Below are positions 1 through 10,684 of a stretch of DNA of 64,000 nt, one piece after another. How positions within the stretch are numbered: the stretch's first letter is position 1; each line of letters opens with the position of its first letter. The stretch is taken from the NCBI RefSeq assembly GCF_030848805.1, contig NC_092363.1:12010886-12074885 (forward strand), written 5' to 3'. This DNA comes from Temnothorax longispinosus. Lineage: Eukaryota > Arthropoda > Insecta > Hymenoptera > Formicidae. Under the pieces are notes generated by a model. That model was not told the DNA's origin. It saw only the letters and a program-made list of their open reading frames with translations, and ran no database searches. The translations under genes and the position numbers were made by a program.

Positions 1-1231
1 TAAGAAAGCGGAGGTGAGTAATCAGCCCCGCAAACAAGCCGGCGCAACGACAGGTCCTCAAACGAAGAGGGCCAACGCCGCGCAATCCAAGAGTGGAGGG
101 AAAATACCGACCCCTCAACAAGCAACAGGGTCGAAGAGAAGGAGGGTGCCGCGTACAGCGGCGGTAACGCTAATCTGCCCAGAAGGGCAATACGCAGAGT
201 TTATGAAAGTTAAAAGAACGGCTACGGGGGCGATCAGCCTCGAGATTACCGGACAGGGCAACGTCGAGAAGGCGGATGCCCTTGCGAATAAAATGAGGGA
301 AACCATGTCTGGTAAGGAGGGGGTGAGGGTCGGTCGTCCAGTAATGACGGCCGATCTTTGCCTCAGCGGATTCGAGGAGTTCGTGTCTGAGGCAGAGATT
401 AGGGAGGCTCTGGCGGTGAGAGGACAAGCTAGCCCCTTCAGTATTACGGTGGGGCCAATTAGGAAGATGGCTGGCAAAAGGCTATGCACAACAGTGATAA
501 AATGCCCGTTGGCCATGGCCAACTCTCTAGTTAGGGAGGGAAAAGTAACACTGGGGTGGTCGCCAACAAAAATTGTAGTGTTGGAAAAGCGGCCACTCCA
601 GTGTTACAAATGTCTGGAGCTGGGGCACACCCGGGCAACATGCCGCAATGAGGCAGACCGCACCGGGGCGTGCTACCGTTGCGGGGCAGCGGGTCACTCA
701 GCCCGCGATTGCCAGGCTCCGGTGCGCTGCGCGGTGGGCGAAAATAAGGGGCTCCCCCACGATCATCACGTCGAAGGACCCGCGTGCCGAGGGTGCTGCA
801 AGGAGAAGGGTAAGAGGACGACAGGGAAACCCGTCGAGAAGGCTCAGAAGACTCAGAAGGCAACGGGCACAGTGAAGCCGAAGCCTAAGCCCAAAGCTAA
901 GCCTACCAAGACGAACGATATTGCGGTACCGGGCTGGGAAGTCATCCAAGGGGGCAGAGTAATAGACGGGGTTTCCTCGGAAGCCCCCAAGGAGCAAAGA
1001 CCTCCCAGGGTAAAGAAAGGAGGGAAACCGGATGTCCAGATGCCCGCGATCACGATTGGAACGACGGCGATGGAAACGGACCCCTCACCCAGCGAAAAGC
1101 TCGACAAAGGAAGCGAGGAGACCTCCCCCATGGAAACGGAGGTGCTGGAGGAAGCGGGAGTGGGGGAAAACTTTCTCCTGCCAAAGGATAACAGCGAGGA
1201 AGGAGTGGAGGACTCCGTTGGACGCCTTTAA
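1..1231 (+). CDS. Non-LTR retrotransposon ORF1 (gag-like zinc-knuckle protein), 5' end outside window
   Basis: The frame is open from the window edge to the TAA at 1229-1231. The first in-frame start-like codon inside is a GTG at 14, and the codons before it are also open, so the true start lies upstream. The product is the nucleic-acid-binding ORF1 protein that packages element RNA in Jockey/R1-type retrotransposons. Counting from base 14, a Lys/Arg-rich N-terminus is followed by two CX2CX4HX4C knuckles (C197-C200-H205-C210 and C220-C223-H228-C233). A third Cys/His cluster from about residue 239 is incomplete, with Gly where the second Cys is expected. The C-terminal third is Lys/Pro-rich and then acidic. 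The stop overlaps the ORF2 start as TAATG. It has no internal stop, unlike ORF2. Confidence 0.88.
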   Translation, partial: KKAEVSNQPRKQAGATTGPQTKRANAAQSKSGGKIPTPQQATGSKRRRVPRTAAVTLICPEGQYAEFMKVKRTATGAISLEITGQGNVEKADALANKMRETMSGKEGVRVGRPVMTADLCLSGFEEFVSEAEIREALAVRGQASPFSITVGPIRKMAGKRLCTTVIKCPLAMANSLVREGKVTLGWSPTKIVVLEKRPLQCYKCLELGHTRATCRNEADRTGACYRCGAAGHSARDCQAPVRCAVGENKGLPHDHHVEGPACRGCCKEKGKRTTGKPVEKAQKTQKATGTVKPKPKPKAKPTKTNDIAVPGWEVIQGGRVIDGVSSEAPKEQRPPRVKKGGKPDVQMPAITIGTTAMETDPSPSEKLDKGSEETSPMETEVLEEAGVGENFLLPKDNSEEGVEDSVGRL

Positions 1232-3799
1232 TGGCCCATCGAATCCTCCAAACTAACCTGAACCACGCCCGCGTGGCCCAGGACTTATTTTGTCAGGCTA
1301 TGACAGAGCGCGGGTGTGGTTTGGGGATCGCGGCGGAGCCCTGGAAAGTCTCGAAAAACTACCCGTGTTGGGGGGGGGGACGAGAGGGGCTCCGTTGCGG
1401 TCACATGGAAAAACATACCGCTGTCTCTTTCATGCACGCGTAAAGGTGCTGGAGTAGGGTACGTGACGGTGGAATGGGGGCCCATCTTTGTGGTGGCAAT
1501 TTACGCCCCTCCAAGTTGGACCCGGGACGAGTATGCGCGGTTCTTGTTGACGCTGAAGGATTGCGTCAGAGCCTGCTTGTCCGGTCGGGTCATGGTCGCG
1601 GGGGACTTCAACGCGAAGTCCACGCTGTGGGGTTCCCCGCGGACCGATTGGAGGGGTTGCGCCACCGAATCATGGGCGGCGGGACTCGGCCTGAGTCTAT
1701 TAAACTTGGGCCGAGAGAGCGGCAAGGATAATCGGTAGTTGACCTCACTTAGGCCACCCCCTCTCTTGTCGCCCGCACGGTGCACAATTGGAGGGTGGTT
1801 GTGTATCTGGAGATGACGGTCTGTGCCACCTCGCCGAAAGTGCTCGCCCGCCGCCGAGACGCCAACAGGCGCAGGCAAAGATGGGCCTTCAAGAAGCTGA
1901 ACGAAGACTTGTTCGGAGCAGCGGTCTTGGTGCTAACATGGCACAAGGAGGAAGAAGGGGACATTCGGGGGGGAGGACATCGATGACGAGGTTGAGGGAC
2001 TGATCAGGACCATGACACAGATATGTGATATGGCGATGCCTCGGCTTCGTCCCCTCCCCCCTCGCAAATGTACCTACTGGTGGACGGAGAAGTTGACGGA
2101 ACTGCGTTGCTCCTCCGTCCGTGCCAAGCGAACGTGGCAGAGAGCCCGCGCCGGGAGGCGCGGCGCTCTCAACGTGGAGGAGGCAGGAGAGGCTTGGCGT
2201 GCCGCCCGCAAAGACCTCTCTCGTGCCATACGCGCGGCCAAGGAGCTTGCCTGGAATGAGCTCCTCGACAGCGTGAGAAAGATCCGTGGAGGCGCCCGTA
2301 CAAATTGGTCCGAGACAAACTTAGATCCCGACGCCCCAGTAACGGAGACACTGGACCCCCCGTTCGTTGAGGTCATCGACGAATTGTTCTCCCGTAAGGA
2401 CGAGGGACAAGTCTTGTTTCCACCGATCGTGGAGCAAGAATGGAGGGAGGAATGGGGGGGAATGGGGGGAAGGAATGGGGGGTTAGTGCGGAGGAGCTGT
2501 CGGGGGCTCTCCGCAGGGTTAAGGGGCGAAAGGCCCCCTGCCCTGACGGCATTCCGGGCAAGGCGTGGCTCTTGGCCGCGGGGGGACTGGCCGGCAGGAT
2601 GCGCAGAATGTACACGGCGTGTCTGCGCACCGGCCGGTTTTCCAAGAAATGGAAGGAGGCCAGCCTGGTGCTCCTGCCGAAGCCGGGCAAGTCTCCGGAC
2701 TTGCCGTCGGCATACCGGCCCGTGTGCCTGCTGGACGAGGCAAAACAGATTCTTGAGCGGGTAATCGCCGCATGTCTCGTCCAGCACCTGTCCCGAATGG
2801 GACACGAGGGTTTATCAGACGATCAATTCGGCTTCCGCGCCGGACGTTCTACGATCGACGCGATAAAGCGCGTCCTCGCCCGGGTGGAGGCCGAAATTGC
2901 CAGGGGGAGGGTTGTAATGGGCACCTCATACGATGTGAGGAATGCCTTCAACTCTCTCCCCTGGCCGGTTATAAGGGAGGCCCTGATTAGGATAAGGTTC
3001 TTCCCCTATTTGATCTTGATCGTCCGAGATTATTTTCGGGATAAGGGCTTGATGTTCACGGACCGGAACGGAGTCCTGGTCGAGGGTCAGGTTAATAGAG
3101 TGTGGCGTTCCGCAGGGGTCCGTGCTAGGACCTTTGCTGTGGATAATAGCTTACGACCTGGTCCTCAGGACGGTTCTCTCCGAGGGATGCTAGCTCTCGG
3201 GGTATGCTGACGACATACACCTGGGAGTCAGCGGGAAAAACTGGCAGGAGCTATTCAGGCTGGCCAACGTGGCAGCAGCTGGAGTAGTGCGCTGTATAGA
3301 GAGGCTGGGCCTGGAGGTGGCACCCCAGAAGACCCAGATGACACTCTTCTACAACCGTAGGGACTGGGGTCCACCTCCGAGGTAGCTCAGCCTCCGAGTG
3401 AAAGGAATCGTAGTCCCTCCCACTCCTTATCACAAGTATCTTGGGATGTGACTGGACAGCGGACGTAGCTTTGGGGAGCACGTCGCCCGCGCGACCGAAA
3501 GGGCTGTGCAGGTAGCAAATTGCCTGTCCAGAATATTGCCCAATTTGGGCGGGGCTAGCGGGCGCGTGCGTTGCCTCTATACGGCAACGGTCCATTCGGT
3601 GCTGCTATATGCATACCGTATAGAGAAAAAGCGCACTGAGCGCTGCCACTATTGTCCGAAGGAGGCGGACACGGCGCAGCACACGCTGGAGTTCTGTCCA
3701 GCGTGGGCAGACGAGCGCCGTGTCCTCCTGTTAAACCTATTGTTAACCTATTGGCGGTCCGAAATCACACCCAACTTTAAGGGTTTTTCTATGGGTTGA
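1231..3799 (+). pseudogene. Non-LTR retrotransposon ORF2 (endonuclease + reverse transcriptase), R1-clade-like, broken
   Basis: Homologous segments lie in order in several frames. The ATG at 1231 overlaps the ORF1 stop. An AP-endonuclease part follows, with GDFNAKS near 1602-1622 preceded by a frame change at the G-run near 1370-1380. A further break lies near 1735. A linker spans about 2012-2450, and another frame change falls in G-runs near 2455-2475. Reverse transcriptase blocks follow (SDDQFGFRAGRST near 2816; GVPQGS after a shift near 3100; catalytic YADD at 3202-3213). In-frame stops occur after this. A C-terminal CX2C...H...C finger begins near 3644 and ends at the TGA closing 3799. 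The spacing between the post-RT part and this finger is far too short, which implies an internal deletion near 3620. No active protein can be made. Confidence 0.85.
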
Positions 3800-4085
3800 G
3801 TGTATTTTTCCATAAGGGAAGGGCCAGCGTGGGGGGGTCACGGATGTGATCATTGCGTTTCCTGCCCCCCCCCCCCCGCCGTTAGGTAAAGCGCTTAGGG
3901 ACTGGTGGGGGTTTTAGCCGGTAGACTGCGGCCGTCGCCGTCTATCGCCGGGGTTTAACCCGGTGTGATACGCGCCCGTAGAATCCGGCACAATCTCGTC
4001 CCGGACCCGACCGGGGCGGGTAGTCTTTTGAAGATTTCCCCCACCTAAAATAAAAAAAAGGATTTCTCCCACGTTAAAAAAAAGA
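3800..4085 (+). mobile_element. 3' untranslated region and tail of the non-LTR retrotransposon
   Basis: GC-rich sequence with G and C homopolymer runs (C-run at 3866-3879) follows the ORF2 stop. It ends in two imperfect tandem copies of a gatttc(c/t)cccac...A-run unit at about 4031-4085, after which the DNA becomes AT-rich. The repeated A-rich tail marks the element's 3' end. No 28S rDNA sequence follows, so this copy is not in the canonical R1 site. Confidence 0.6.
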
Positions 4086-4185
4086 TGGAAATATAGTAAA
4101 AGAAAGTATAGTAAAAAAACATTTAGTATGTTTTACTTCTCAACAATTTTTAAATTAAAGAAAACAAACACAAATTTGCAAAATA

Positions 4186-4295
4186 AAAACTTGCATATTG
4201 CTTCCACATCATTTTATTTAGCTTATAAAGTTTCCTAGAAGGAAGTCAATTTATTATATGCTAATAATTTGAGAAATTTCTTATAGAGAAAAATT
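4186..4295. repeat. Partial copy of the 25674-25835 hairpin MITE
   Basis: Sequence starting aacttgcatattgcttcc and running through the central cttataaag...gaaggaagtc...ctaataatt part matches one arm and the loop of the hairpin at 25674-25835 in reverse orientation. The distal part of the second arm is missing, so the copy is truncated at about 4295. Confidence 0.6.
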
Positions 4296-4337
4296 TAGAA
4301 GTTAGAAAGAAACGGGCACATACTGCAACTGTGCCGC

Positions 4338-4536
4338 AAGCAACAACGTAGAACTACGTTAACTGTCACTATTTCATGTTAAAGTATAAGTATAGCAAAG
4401 GAAACTAGACGTAGGGCTACGTCAACTGTCTTTGGATGAATGATAGTGACAGCTGACGTAGCCCTACGTCTAGTTTCCTTCGCTGAATACTTTAACATGA
4501 AATAGTGACAGTTGACGTAGTTCTACGTTGTTGCTT
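4338..4536. repeat. Long near-perfect palindrome with iterated ACGTAG/CTACGT modules
   Basis: The left arm 4338-4430 pairs with the right arm 4448-4536 around a loop of about 17 bases. The outer 50 bases match with one difference. Each arm holds two smaller palindromes, acgtag-aa-ctacgt and gacgtag-gg-ctacgtc, so the hairpin has four such modules. It looks like a foldback MITE. No clear target duplication was found. Confidence 0.8.
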
Positions 4537-5212
4537 TTATTCTTTCATTTACTCTATGTTTATGAGAATTTTATTACGAAGTTTATAAAAATTATTAATT
4601 TTTCGTTTAATTCACGCTGCAATATATTATTAAGTTAAATTTACCAAAAACTGGCACTAACTTAAATAAAATATTAAAACAGAAAATATTTGTCGTATGT
4701 TTCCTCTACATAAAAGATACATGACAATCACTCCAGAGTCATGTGACAACCAACCCTGGGTATGGGGTAAGTTGTCACATTTGCGCAGTTTTGGCTTAAA
4801 ATTAAATAACTTTTTTGTGTATAAATATATACAAGTCTAATATTTTTTTTCTTACACCTAAAAGATGTAGCTACATTATAAAATAGTATACAATATTATA
4901 AAATATTGCTAACATTGTTTTTAAAATCAGTATTTGAAAAGTGGGTAAAAGTTTACAATAACTTACACAGCTCGGATTACTTTGACCTTGACATATGTTG
5001 TCAAGGACATAATACTGAGTAACTTTTCCTTATAACTTAATCGGCGGTCGCTTTTTATTAAAAAGTTATTAACAAAAAAAAGTTTGGCGACCTCACCGAT
5101 TTTAATGACCTTGATATATGTTGTTAAGGTCATGACCCCGAGTGACCTTCAAAAGGTTTTAGCCGTTGCTCGTTATTTGTTAAAAAGTTATTAACAAAAA
5201 AAGTTTGGAAAA

Positions 5213-5330
5213 TACGTAGGTTAGATAACGCGCTTTACAAGTATTTAACTGTTTAAAGCGCGTCACTAATCTACATAGGTTAGATGACGCTCTTTAACAG
5301 TATTTAATTGTTTAAAGCGCGTCAACTAAC
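5213..5330 (+). repeat. Two copies of a 59-bp hairpin-bearing tandem repeat
   Basis: Two units start near 5213 and 5272. Each contains a hairpin of the form gcgcttta-(loop with tatttaa)-taaagcgc preceded by aggttagat. They lie inside foldback element A1. Confidence 0.75.
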
Positions 5331-5332
5331 CC

Positions 5333-5600
5333 ATGCGTAAACTATTTTGGGGCTACCGCACCTCCCCCGAAAGCAGGGGAGGGGGTGTGGGTGAACCTCG
5401 GTTCGCGTGAAAAGTATATGCGTGAACTATTTCGGGGCTACCGCACCTCCCCCGAAAGCGGGGGGGGGTGTGGTTGAACCTCAGTTCGCGTGAAAAGTGT
5501 ATGCGTGAACTATTTTGGAGCTACCGCACCTCCCCGAAAGCAGGGGGGGTGTGGGTGAACCTCGGTTCGCGTGAAAAGTGTATGCGTGAACTATTTCGAC
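5333..5600 (+). repeat. Three-copy 81-85 bp satellite with GC-rich hairpins
   Basis: Units starting atgcgt(g)aactatttt occur at 5333, 5418 and 5501, with a partial fourth at 5582. Each contains cacctccccc-gaaagc-ggggg-tgtg, a GC stem-loop, then gaacctcggttcgcgtg, a second small stem. They are much GC-richer than the surroundings and sit at the centre of a foldback element. Confidence 0.85.
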
Positions 5601-5832
5601 ATATATATTAGTCATTTATGCCTTCCAATACTCAAAATAGCTGCTATATTTTTCAAACTTTTTTTGTTTATAACTTTTTAATAAGCAGCGACCGCCGACT
5701 AAGTTATAAGGAAAAGTTACTCAGTATTATGTCCTTGTCAACATATGTCAAGGTCAAAGTAATCCGAGCTGTGTAAGTTATTGTAAACTTTTACCGAAAA
5801 GTGTGACAACTATATAGCCCCGGTCTCCCCTA

Positions 5833-6485
5833 CTGTTTTGTAAATGGGTTGAACGGATGATTGCACATGATGCAGATTTTTTCAAATACGTTCTATTATC
5901 TGATGAATTGACTTTAAAATACCGAAGAATTGAACAGACATAATTGTCATTACTGGATCAGATGTCAATCCTTATTGGTATAGACAAGTAGGCAATCAAC
6001 ACCGTTGGAGTATAATGGTTTGGTGTGGAATCATTAATGGTTATCTAATTGGTCTACATTTTTTTTATGAAAATGTGAACAAACATAACTTTCTGGAATT
6101 ACTAAGGGATTACTTACCTGTTTTACTCGAAGAAGTCGATATAAAGACAAGGCGAAGAATGTGAATTCAACTGGATGGTGCGCCACTACATTATACACGA
6201 ATCTTAAGAAATTTTCTGGATCAAGAGTTCAACGGCAGGTGGATCGGACGAGGTGGTCCAATTGCATGACCTGTCTGGTCACCAGATTTGATTTCTCTTG
6301 ATTTTTACTTATGGGGATACGTGAAAAATATCGTGTTTGAGCAGAAATCGATGACAAGGAAAGATATGATCGATCGAACGGATTCGAATGGCTTGTAGAG
6401 CGATACCAAAGGCTGTCTTACTTAAAACAGTTACACATTTTGCAAAGAGAATCAGGTTATGCATTCAAGCCAACGGGGATAACTT
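5833..6485 (+). pseudogene. Mariner/Tc1-type DDE transposase relic
   Basis: Shifting frames encode recognisable DDE transposase pieces. These are an LLSDE-like first catalytic Asp near 5899, QLDGAPLHYT near 6162-6191 (second Asp), WIGRGGPIA near 6239, and SPDL..LDFYLWGYVK near 6284-6330 (third Asp region). Stops and frameshifts interrupt it repeatedly. The N-terminal half is absent next to the inserted element that ends at 5830. It is a dead C-terminal relic. Confidence 0.75.
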
Positions 6486-7461
6486 TAAACAGTTTCTGCG
6501 ATAGCTGTTGAGAGAACGCTAATCAAGCACCTCGAATCGTGAGAGGCAAGGGGATTCACGCTAATCAAGCACTCCAAACAAAACAGAAAACTACTACGTC
6601 CACACCATTGTTCCTGGGTAGCGCTAAAAGTAGGATAGTGGATAGAAACGTACCTAGACAGTGGTATGAGTTTACAATAACCATTAAAGCCTGTTGCACA
6701 AACCATATACATGTAGAACCAATGACTTTGTAAACTTTGAAGCTTTATACTCCGGAACGGCTTATGCAAAAGACAATTTTTGGGGATGTTTTGAAAACGT
6801 CTCTCTCTGACGGGGATCTTTTATTTCAACTTTTATCTCAAAGAAAAAATTAAGTTCCATTTAAGAAATTAGTCGCCTGTAAAATTTCTTGAAAACAACG
6901 ACATCTACGACATGATATTTACATCGGAATTATGTATCCCCCAACATATCATTTGTATAAAAAATATTTTTTATGTTTGTAAACATAATGTGGCTCAGAA
7001 ATTTTGAATCGACAATATATTTTTTCGAAATCTACAAGAAAGATCCTATTCTTGATTTGAAGTCTTATGGTAAAAATATATGCACGGTAGTAGACTTAAC
7101 CCTTAAATGCACAACTTTGCATATACAGGGTGTCGCAGGAGAAAAGGTCACTACTCTAGGAAATGATAATATCAGTCATTTTAAGCAAAAATGTTCATAT
7201 GAACGCATCTTCACAAATATCAAATATGCAGATATGTTGTATGTTTATAGCTTCTGTGATGATAATACCACTGCTGCATTTGTGCGACATTTGTGAAGCT
7301 GTAGCATTTTTAACAACACTTCTACAATGTCACTATCAACAGTCACAACAATCTACCGTTGTAAGAAACATGTATCTTTCTTATCAATAATTTTGCAACT
7401 GTTTAGATGGTTTTTCAAGAATAATAAGCACTTCTTCATTTTATTTTGATTTTATAGGAGA
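6486..7461. other. Unassigned AT-rich stretch with a possible repeat end
   Basis: No convincing gene. A tacagggtgtcgcaggag string at about 7126 resembles the CAGGGTGT start common to TA-flanked MITEs in this window, but no matching second end is visible. Open frames at 6485-6769 and 6973-7296 have no recognisable domain. Confidence 0.4.
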
Positions 7462-8290
7462 TATGGCGAGCTACGCCATCCACAAAACGCATTCGCGCAT
7501 GTATCTCGGCGGAGTTCCTATACTACTGACTATAGTTTGCAACAACGCCGCTAGACGGTGCATGGTGAGAAGAGCTTTCTCACATTTAGAAAACATCCAG
7601 CCGCGTATATAAGCAGACCTCTCTGCGAGATAAAAACAGATTTGGTTTCGTAACCGAAGGGATCTCTTCCGTAAGTATAAGAGTACCTCCGCCTGACGCC
7701 TAGCCGTTTTACGGACTCGACACTTACCCGCCCCGGATCCGACGCTTGCCGTCGCAGAAGTTTGGCGTTGGCCGCTTAACTCCTGGCGCTAGTCGCCCCG
7801 TACCTGACGTCTCACCGTCGCCAAAGTCTGGCGCTAGCCGTCCAACTCCTGGAGTCCTGACGCTAGTCGTCCCGTGCCTGACGCCTTGCCGTCACCGAGG
7901 CTAGATTGATCGGCCACTCCCGGGGCTGATCTCGTCATTGACATCACCGAATGGAAGGAGAACTTCCCAGTCAACATTCCACCGCTGGTGTCTCCATTCC
8001 ATCACCAGACCGATGGAAGACTACGCACTCCCACGAGCCCCAGAAGCTACACCGAACGGGTACGACGCAGACCAGCCCGAGGGTTAGTCCAAAGAAGTCA
8101 GGTAGATGCAGCCACGCAGACTGAACGTCGAGGAGGCCGGTCCTGGTTTAGGCCATATTAAACACAAACACAGATACATATGTATATATAACGTAAATAT
8201 ATTATTGTTATTATGCAAACTGGTATCCTTCCTTTTCTACCCCTTGCGATTCACAATCTTTGGGTCAACTCCTACTTCACGTACTTAATT
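7462..8290 (+). mobile_element. GC-rich block, possible solo LTR or other retroelement fragment
   Basis: The base composition is sharply GC-richer than both flanks. A TATATAAG box at 7606-7613 is followed by imperfect repeats of a (c)ctgacgc(c/t)..gccgtc / ctggcgctagtcg(t/c)cc unit over about 7690-7895. AT-rich sequence resumes after about 8160. A strong TATA box plus a short structured leader is common in LTRs. I could not find matching terminal TG/CA ends or a target duplication, so the class and edges are uncertain. Confidence 0.3.
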
Positions 8291-9969
8291 ATGATAAGAT
8301 AATCACAACAAGCGCCAAAGATATTTTGTTTCTCCGCTTTCATACTTAAAAGCAATATAAAAGATAATATCTCATAAACGACTACCGAAAATTACATTCT
8401 ATTGTACATTATTAAATTTGCCATAGAGAACATCTTACAATACTGTAATAAAATAGATATATTATTCTATTAAAATAATAAAACTATGTTATTAAAAGCA
8501 TTAAAAGAAATAATTTAAAACTTTTGTTTAAATTATTATATAAATTTTCTTATATAAACACAAAATAACTTTTATGATAGCAAATCAACTTTTTATGGAA
8601 TTATGGACACAAACTTAGTACTAATAATTTATATACATATATAAAATGTGTATCACTATTAAATAAAAATAAATTTGAATAAAAAATACGTTTTTTTTTC
8701 GAATAACCAATCTACAAATAGGTACAATAGGCATATCTCGAATATCCACCTGAATTAAAGCATTTATAATAAATCTTATGGTGCATCTTTTTCACGTGGA
8801 GTTGAAAATTCGTCGAATAAATTTGTCATTCAGTTCATCTCTATCCCCAGCAGGTCAGCAACTTCACAAATCATCGTTACTCAATCTATAGAGTATGGTA
8901 TCCAGCTTTGGCAATTAAGTCACAGTGTCCTTTTCTCATGGGACGTAGTGGAGGCGGATGGTAAGGGACGAAGGATTTAGTGCTGTTTAACCCCCGGAAA
9001 CTTCTTCGATAAATAAACCATACAAGCGTCGGCATCCGCTCGCAGGGGGCCGAGCGATGGAACAGTTTGTTGTCCCAACAGAGATCTGATTGCCCGTTAG
9101 TGGACTCGAGTTAGCGCCAGTTCTGACTTTCACGGATTTTCACGAGTAAAAGAGATCCTGAATGTGAGACAGAGAGGAGATTACAGGAAGAGAGAGAGAG
9201 TAAAATCCCGCTCGTTTCTGGAAGAACGGAATTTCGTTTCGAGGAGGAGGGGCGAGTGCAAACTCCTGATTAGCAGCCTTCCTTGGTCCTTGAGAGAACG
9301 GACAATCGTCGTCTAATTTACCAGCCGATTCTCAATCTCTCTTCCTTAGCCACTTACTTTTCTGCTATCGCGCCCTTTCTTTTCACCCCTCCTGTTTCGC
9401 TCCGCCCTGAACGTCAATATATTGCATTTCTTTTCATATGGGACATTAATTTGATACTCATATATTAATTTTTACGTATGTATTATTGCAATCTATTACA
9501 ATGTTGCAATATAAACGGATATTATTTCACACACCTCTTATATAATTATGACGTAAAAATCACTATTTTACTTCTTTATTTAATATCGAATGACCTTGTA
9601 CTTTGATCTTGTATAAAAAATAATAAATTGTTAAAATCATGAATCCGCTATTCTACCAAGAATAAAAAAACATATCTAAAAAAATGTAGGTAACATTAAA
9701 TTCCTATATAATGTACATACACTTCTTATCACTTCTGAACTGATTGTAGCATATGCTGCAATGATTCGTTGCTTCATATTTTCTGATATGATCGGCTTTT
9801 CTTGGTATATATAATGTTTTCAGTATTCCCCCCAAAAAATCATCCGATGTTATGTCAGATGAACAAGCTGGCTACAAAATTAAATTACAGTGTCCTACCC
9901 AAATAATCTTAAAATCTCCATGCAACCACAACAAAAATTATTATTGGCATGTTACCTTTCTATAAGTTG
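8291..9969. other. AT-rich intergenic DNA with a GC-balanced island at about 8940-9430
   Basis: The island contains short GA tracts (9190-9202) and a GC-rich segment, with no recognisable coding content. A 61-codon open frame at 9283-9468 lacks any known motif. I see no further structure. Confidence 0.4.
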
Positions 9970-10325
9970 GAATGAGATCGTACTTCATTTGAGTGAAAGA
10001 GTATTCTTTTCGAGTGTAGTTAGATCAATGTCTATAGGAGTGAATTATGTTACTCTACAATTTTGAATGGAAAATTTTACTCTGTTGAAGTCATTTATCA
10101 GTCGATCTTTAGTGAATCATGATTCACTGTAGCTTTAAAGTAAAATTGTATCACTCCGGCAGAGTATTACTCCGTTCTAAAATTTGAGTAAAAAATTATT
10201 CACTCCCACCTAATACTTTATATAAGTGCCCGTATTTACTAAAATTAGAGTGACAACCCTCTCTTTTGGAGTGACTATCATAAACACTCTAATTAGTAGC
10301 GAAACTACTCTATAAGATTTAGAAG
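9970..10325 (+). repeat. GAGTGA-iterated dispersed repeat, copy 1
   Basis: This matches the reverse complement of about 48920-49290 over several hundred bases, including the shared core atttatcagtcgatcttta and gtgaat.atgattcact. The hexamer GAGTGA, or its complement TCACTC, recurs many times in both copies. No coding content was seen. The exact ends are unresolved. Confidence 0.75.
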
Positions 10326-10651
10326 GTACAGATTGTTTAATTCTGCTATATCTTTATAAAAGTAATGATTCATAACTTTGAGTTGAATAAAATGTTATTT
10401 ATATATTTAATGTAAATATTTTTATTTAGATTGTTTTTGTGCAATTTTATTATATATTTTCATATAATTTTTATTATATATTTTCATAATTGTCATTACT
10501 TCAGTCAGAATTGTTAATTTCTGATAAAACAATATTGTTATTTTTGTTATAGTCGTAATCTAATCATAAAATCATTTTTTTTTCTTTTATTGACATCTTT
10601 TTGTACTTTAGAACATAAATACATGCTGCAATGCATACATTATCTTTTAGA

Positions 10652-10684
<33 letters not shown>

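Larger units (their letters stand above)
4944..5795. mobile_element. Foldback element family A, copy 1, with 8-bp target duplication and internal satellite
   Basis: Long inverted repeats (about 4944-5080 and 5652-5795, nearly identical) begin GGTAAAAGTTTACAATAAC. The flanks are an exact 8-bp direct repeat GAAAAGTG at 4936-4943 and 5796-5803. Inside the left arm a second related block (about 5082-5212) repeats the gaccttga..atgttgt..aaggtca module, so this copy looks compound. Its centre holds two tandem arrays, listed separately. No transposase is present, so it is non-autonomous. The 8-bp duplication suits hAT- or P-like transposition, but I cannot assign a superfamily. Confidence 0.8.
4742..5830. 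mobile_element. GGGGAGACC-type DNA element (copy F), interrupted by a foldback element
   Basis: The right end is clear: TGTGACAACTATATAGCCCC runs into the terminal GGTCTCCCC, ending at 5830 and followed by TA at 5831-5832. Toward the left a dyad at 4742-4779 carries TGTGACAACCAACCC and GGGGTAAGTTGTCACA facing each other. This is the same word found beside the right end. The exact left terminus is not visible and may be lost or decayed. A foldback element sits inside at 4944-5795. The family is a TA-inserting DNA transposon group like those at 33472, 34580, 37568, 56874 and 57082. Confidence 0.6.

Noticed and set aside
1..4085. Canonical R1 in the 28S rDNA target
   Set aside because: No rDNA sequence follows the 3' tail; the downstream DNA is AT-rich intergenic.
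5333..5600. Three spaced repeats as a possible CRISPR array
   Set aside because: The units are contiguous tandem repeats without unique spacers, in a eukaryotic setting.
7606..7613. TATATAAG as a host gene promoter
   Set aside because: No downstream gene was found, and the surrounding repeats fit a retroelement fragment at least as well.
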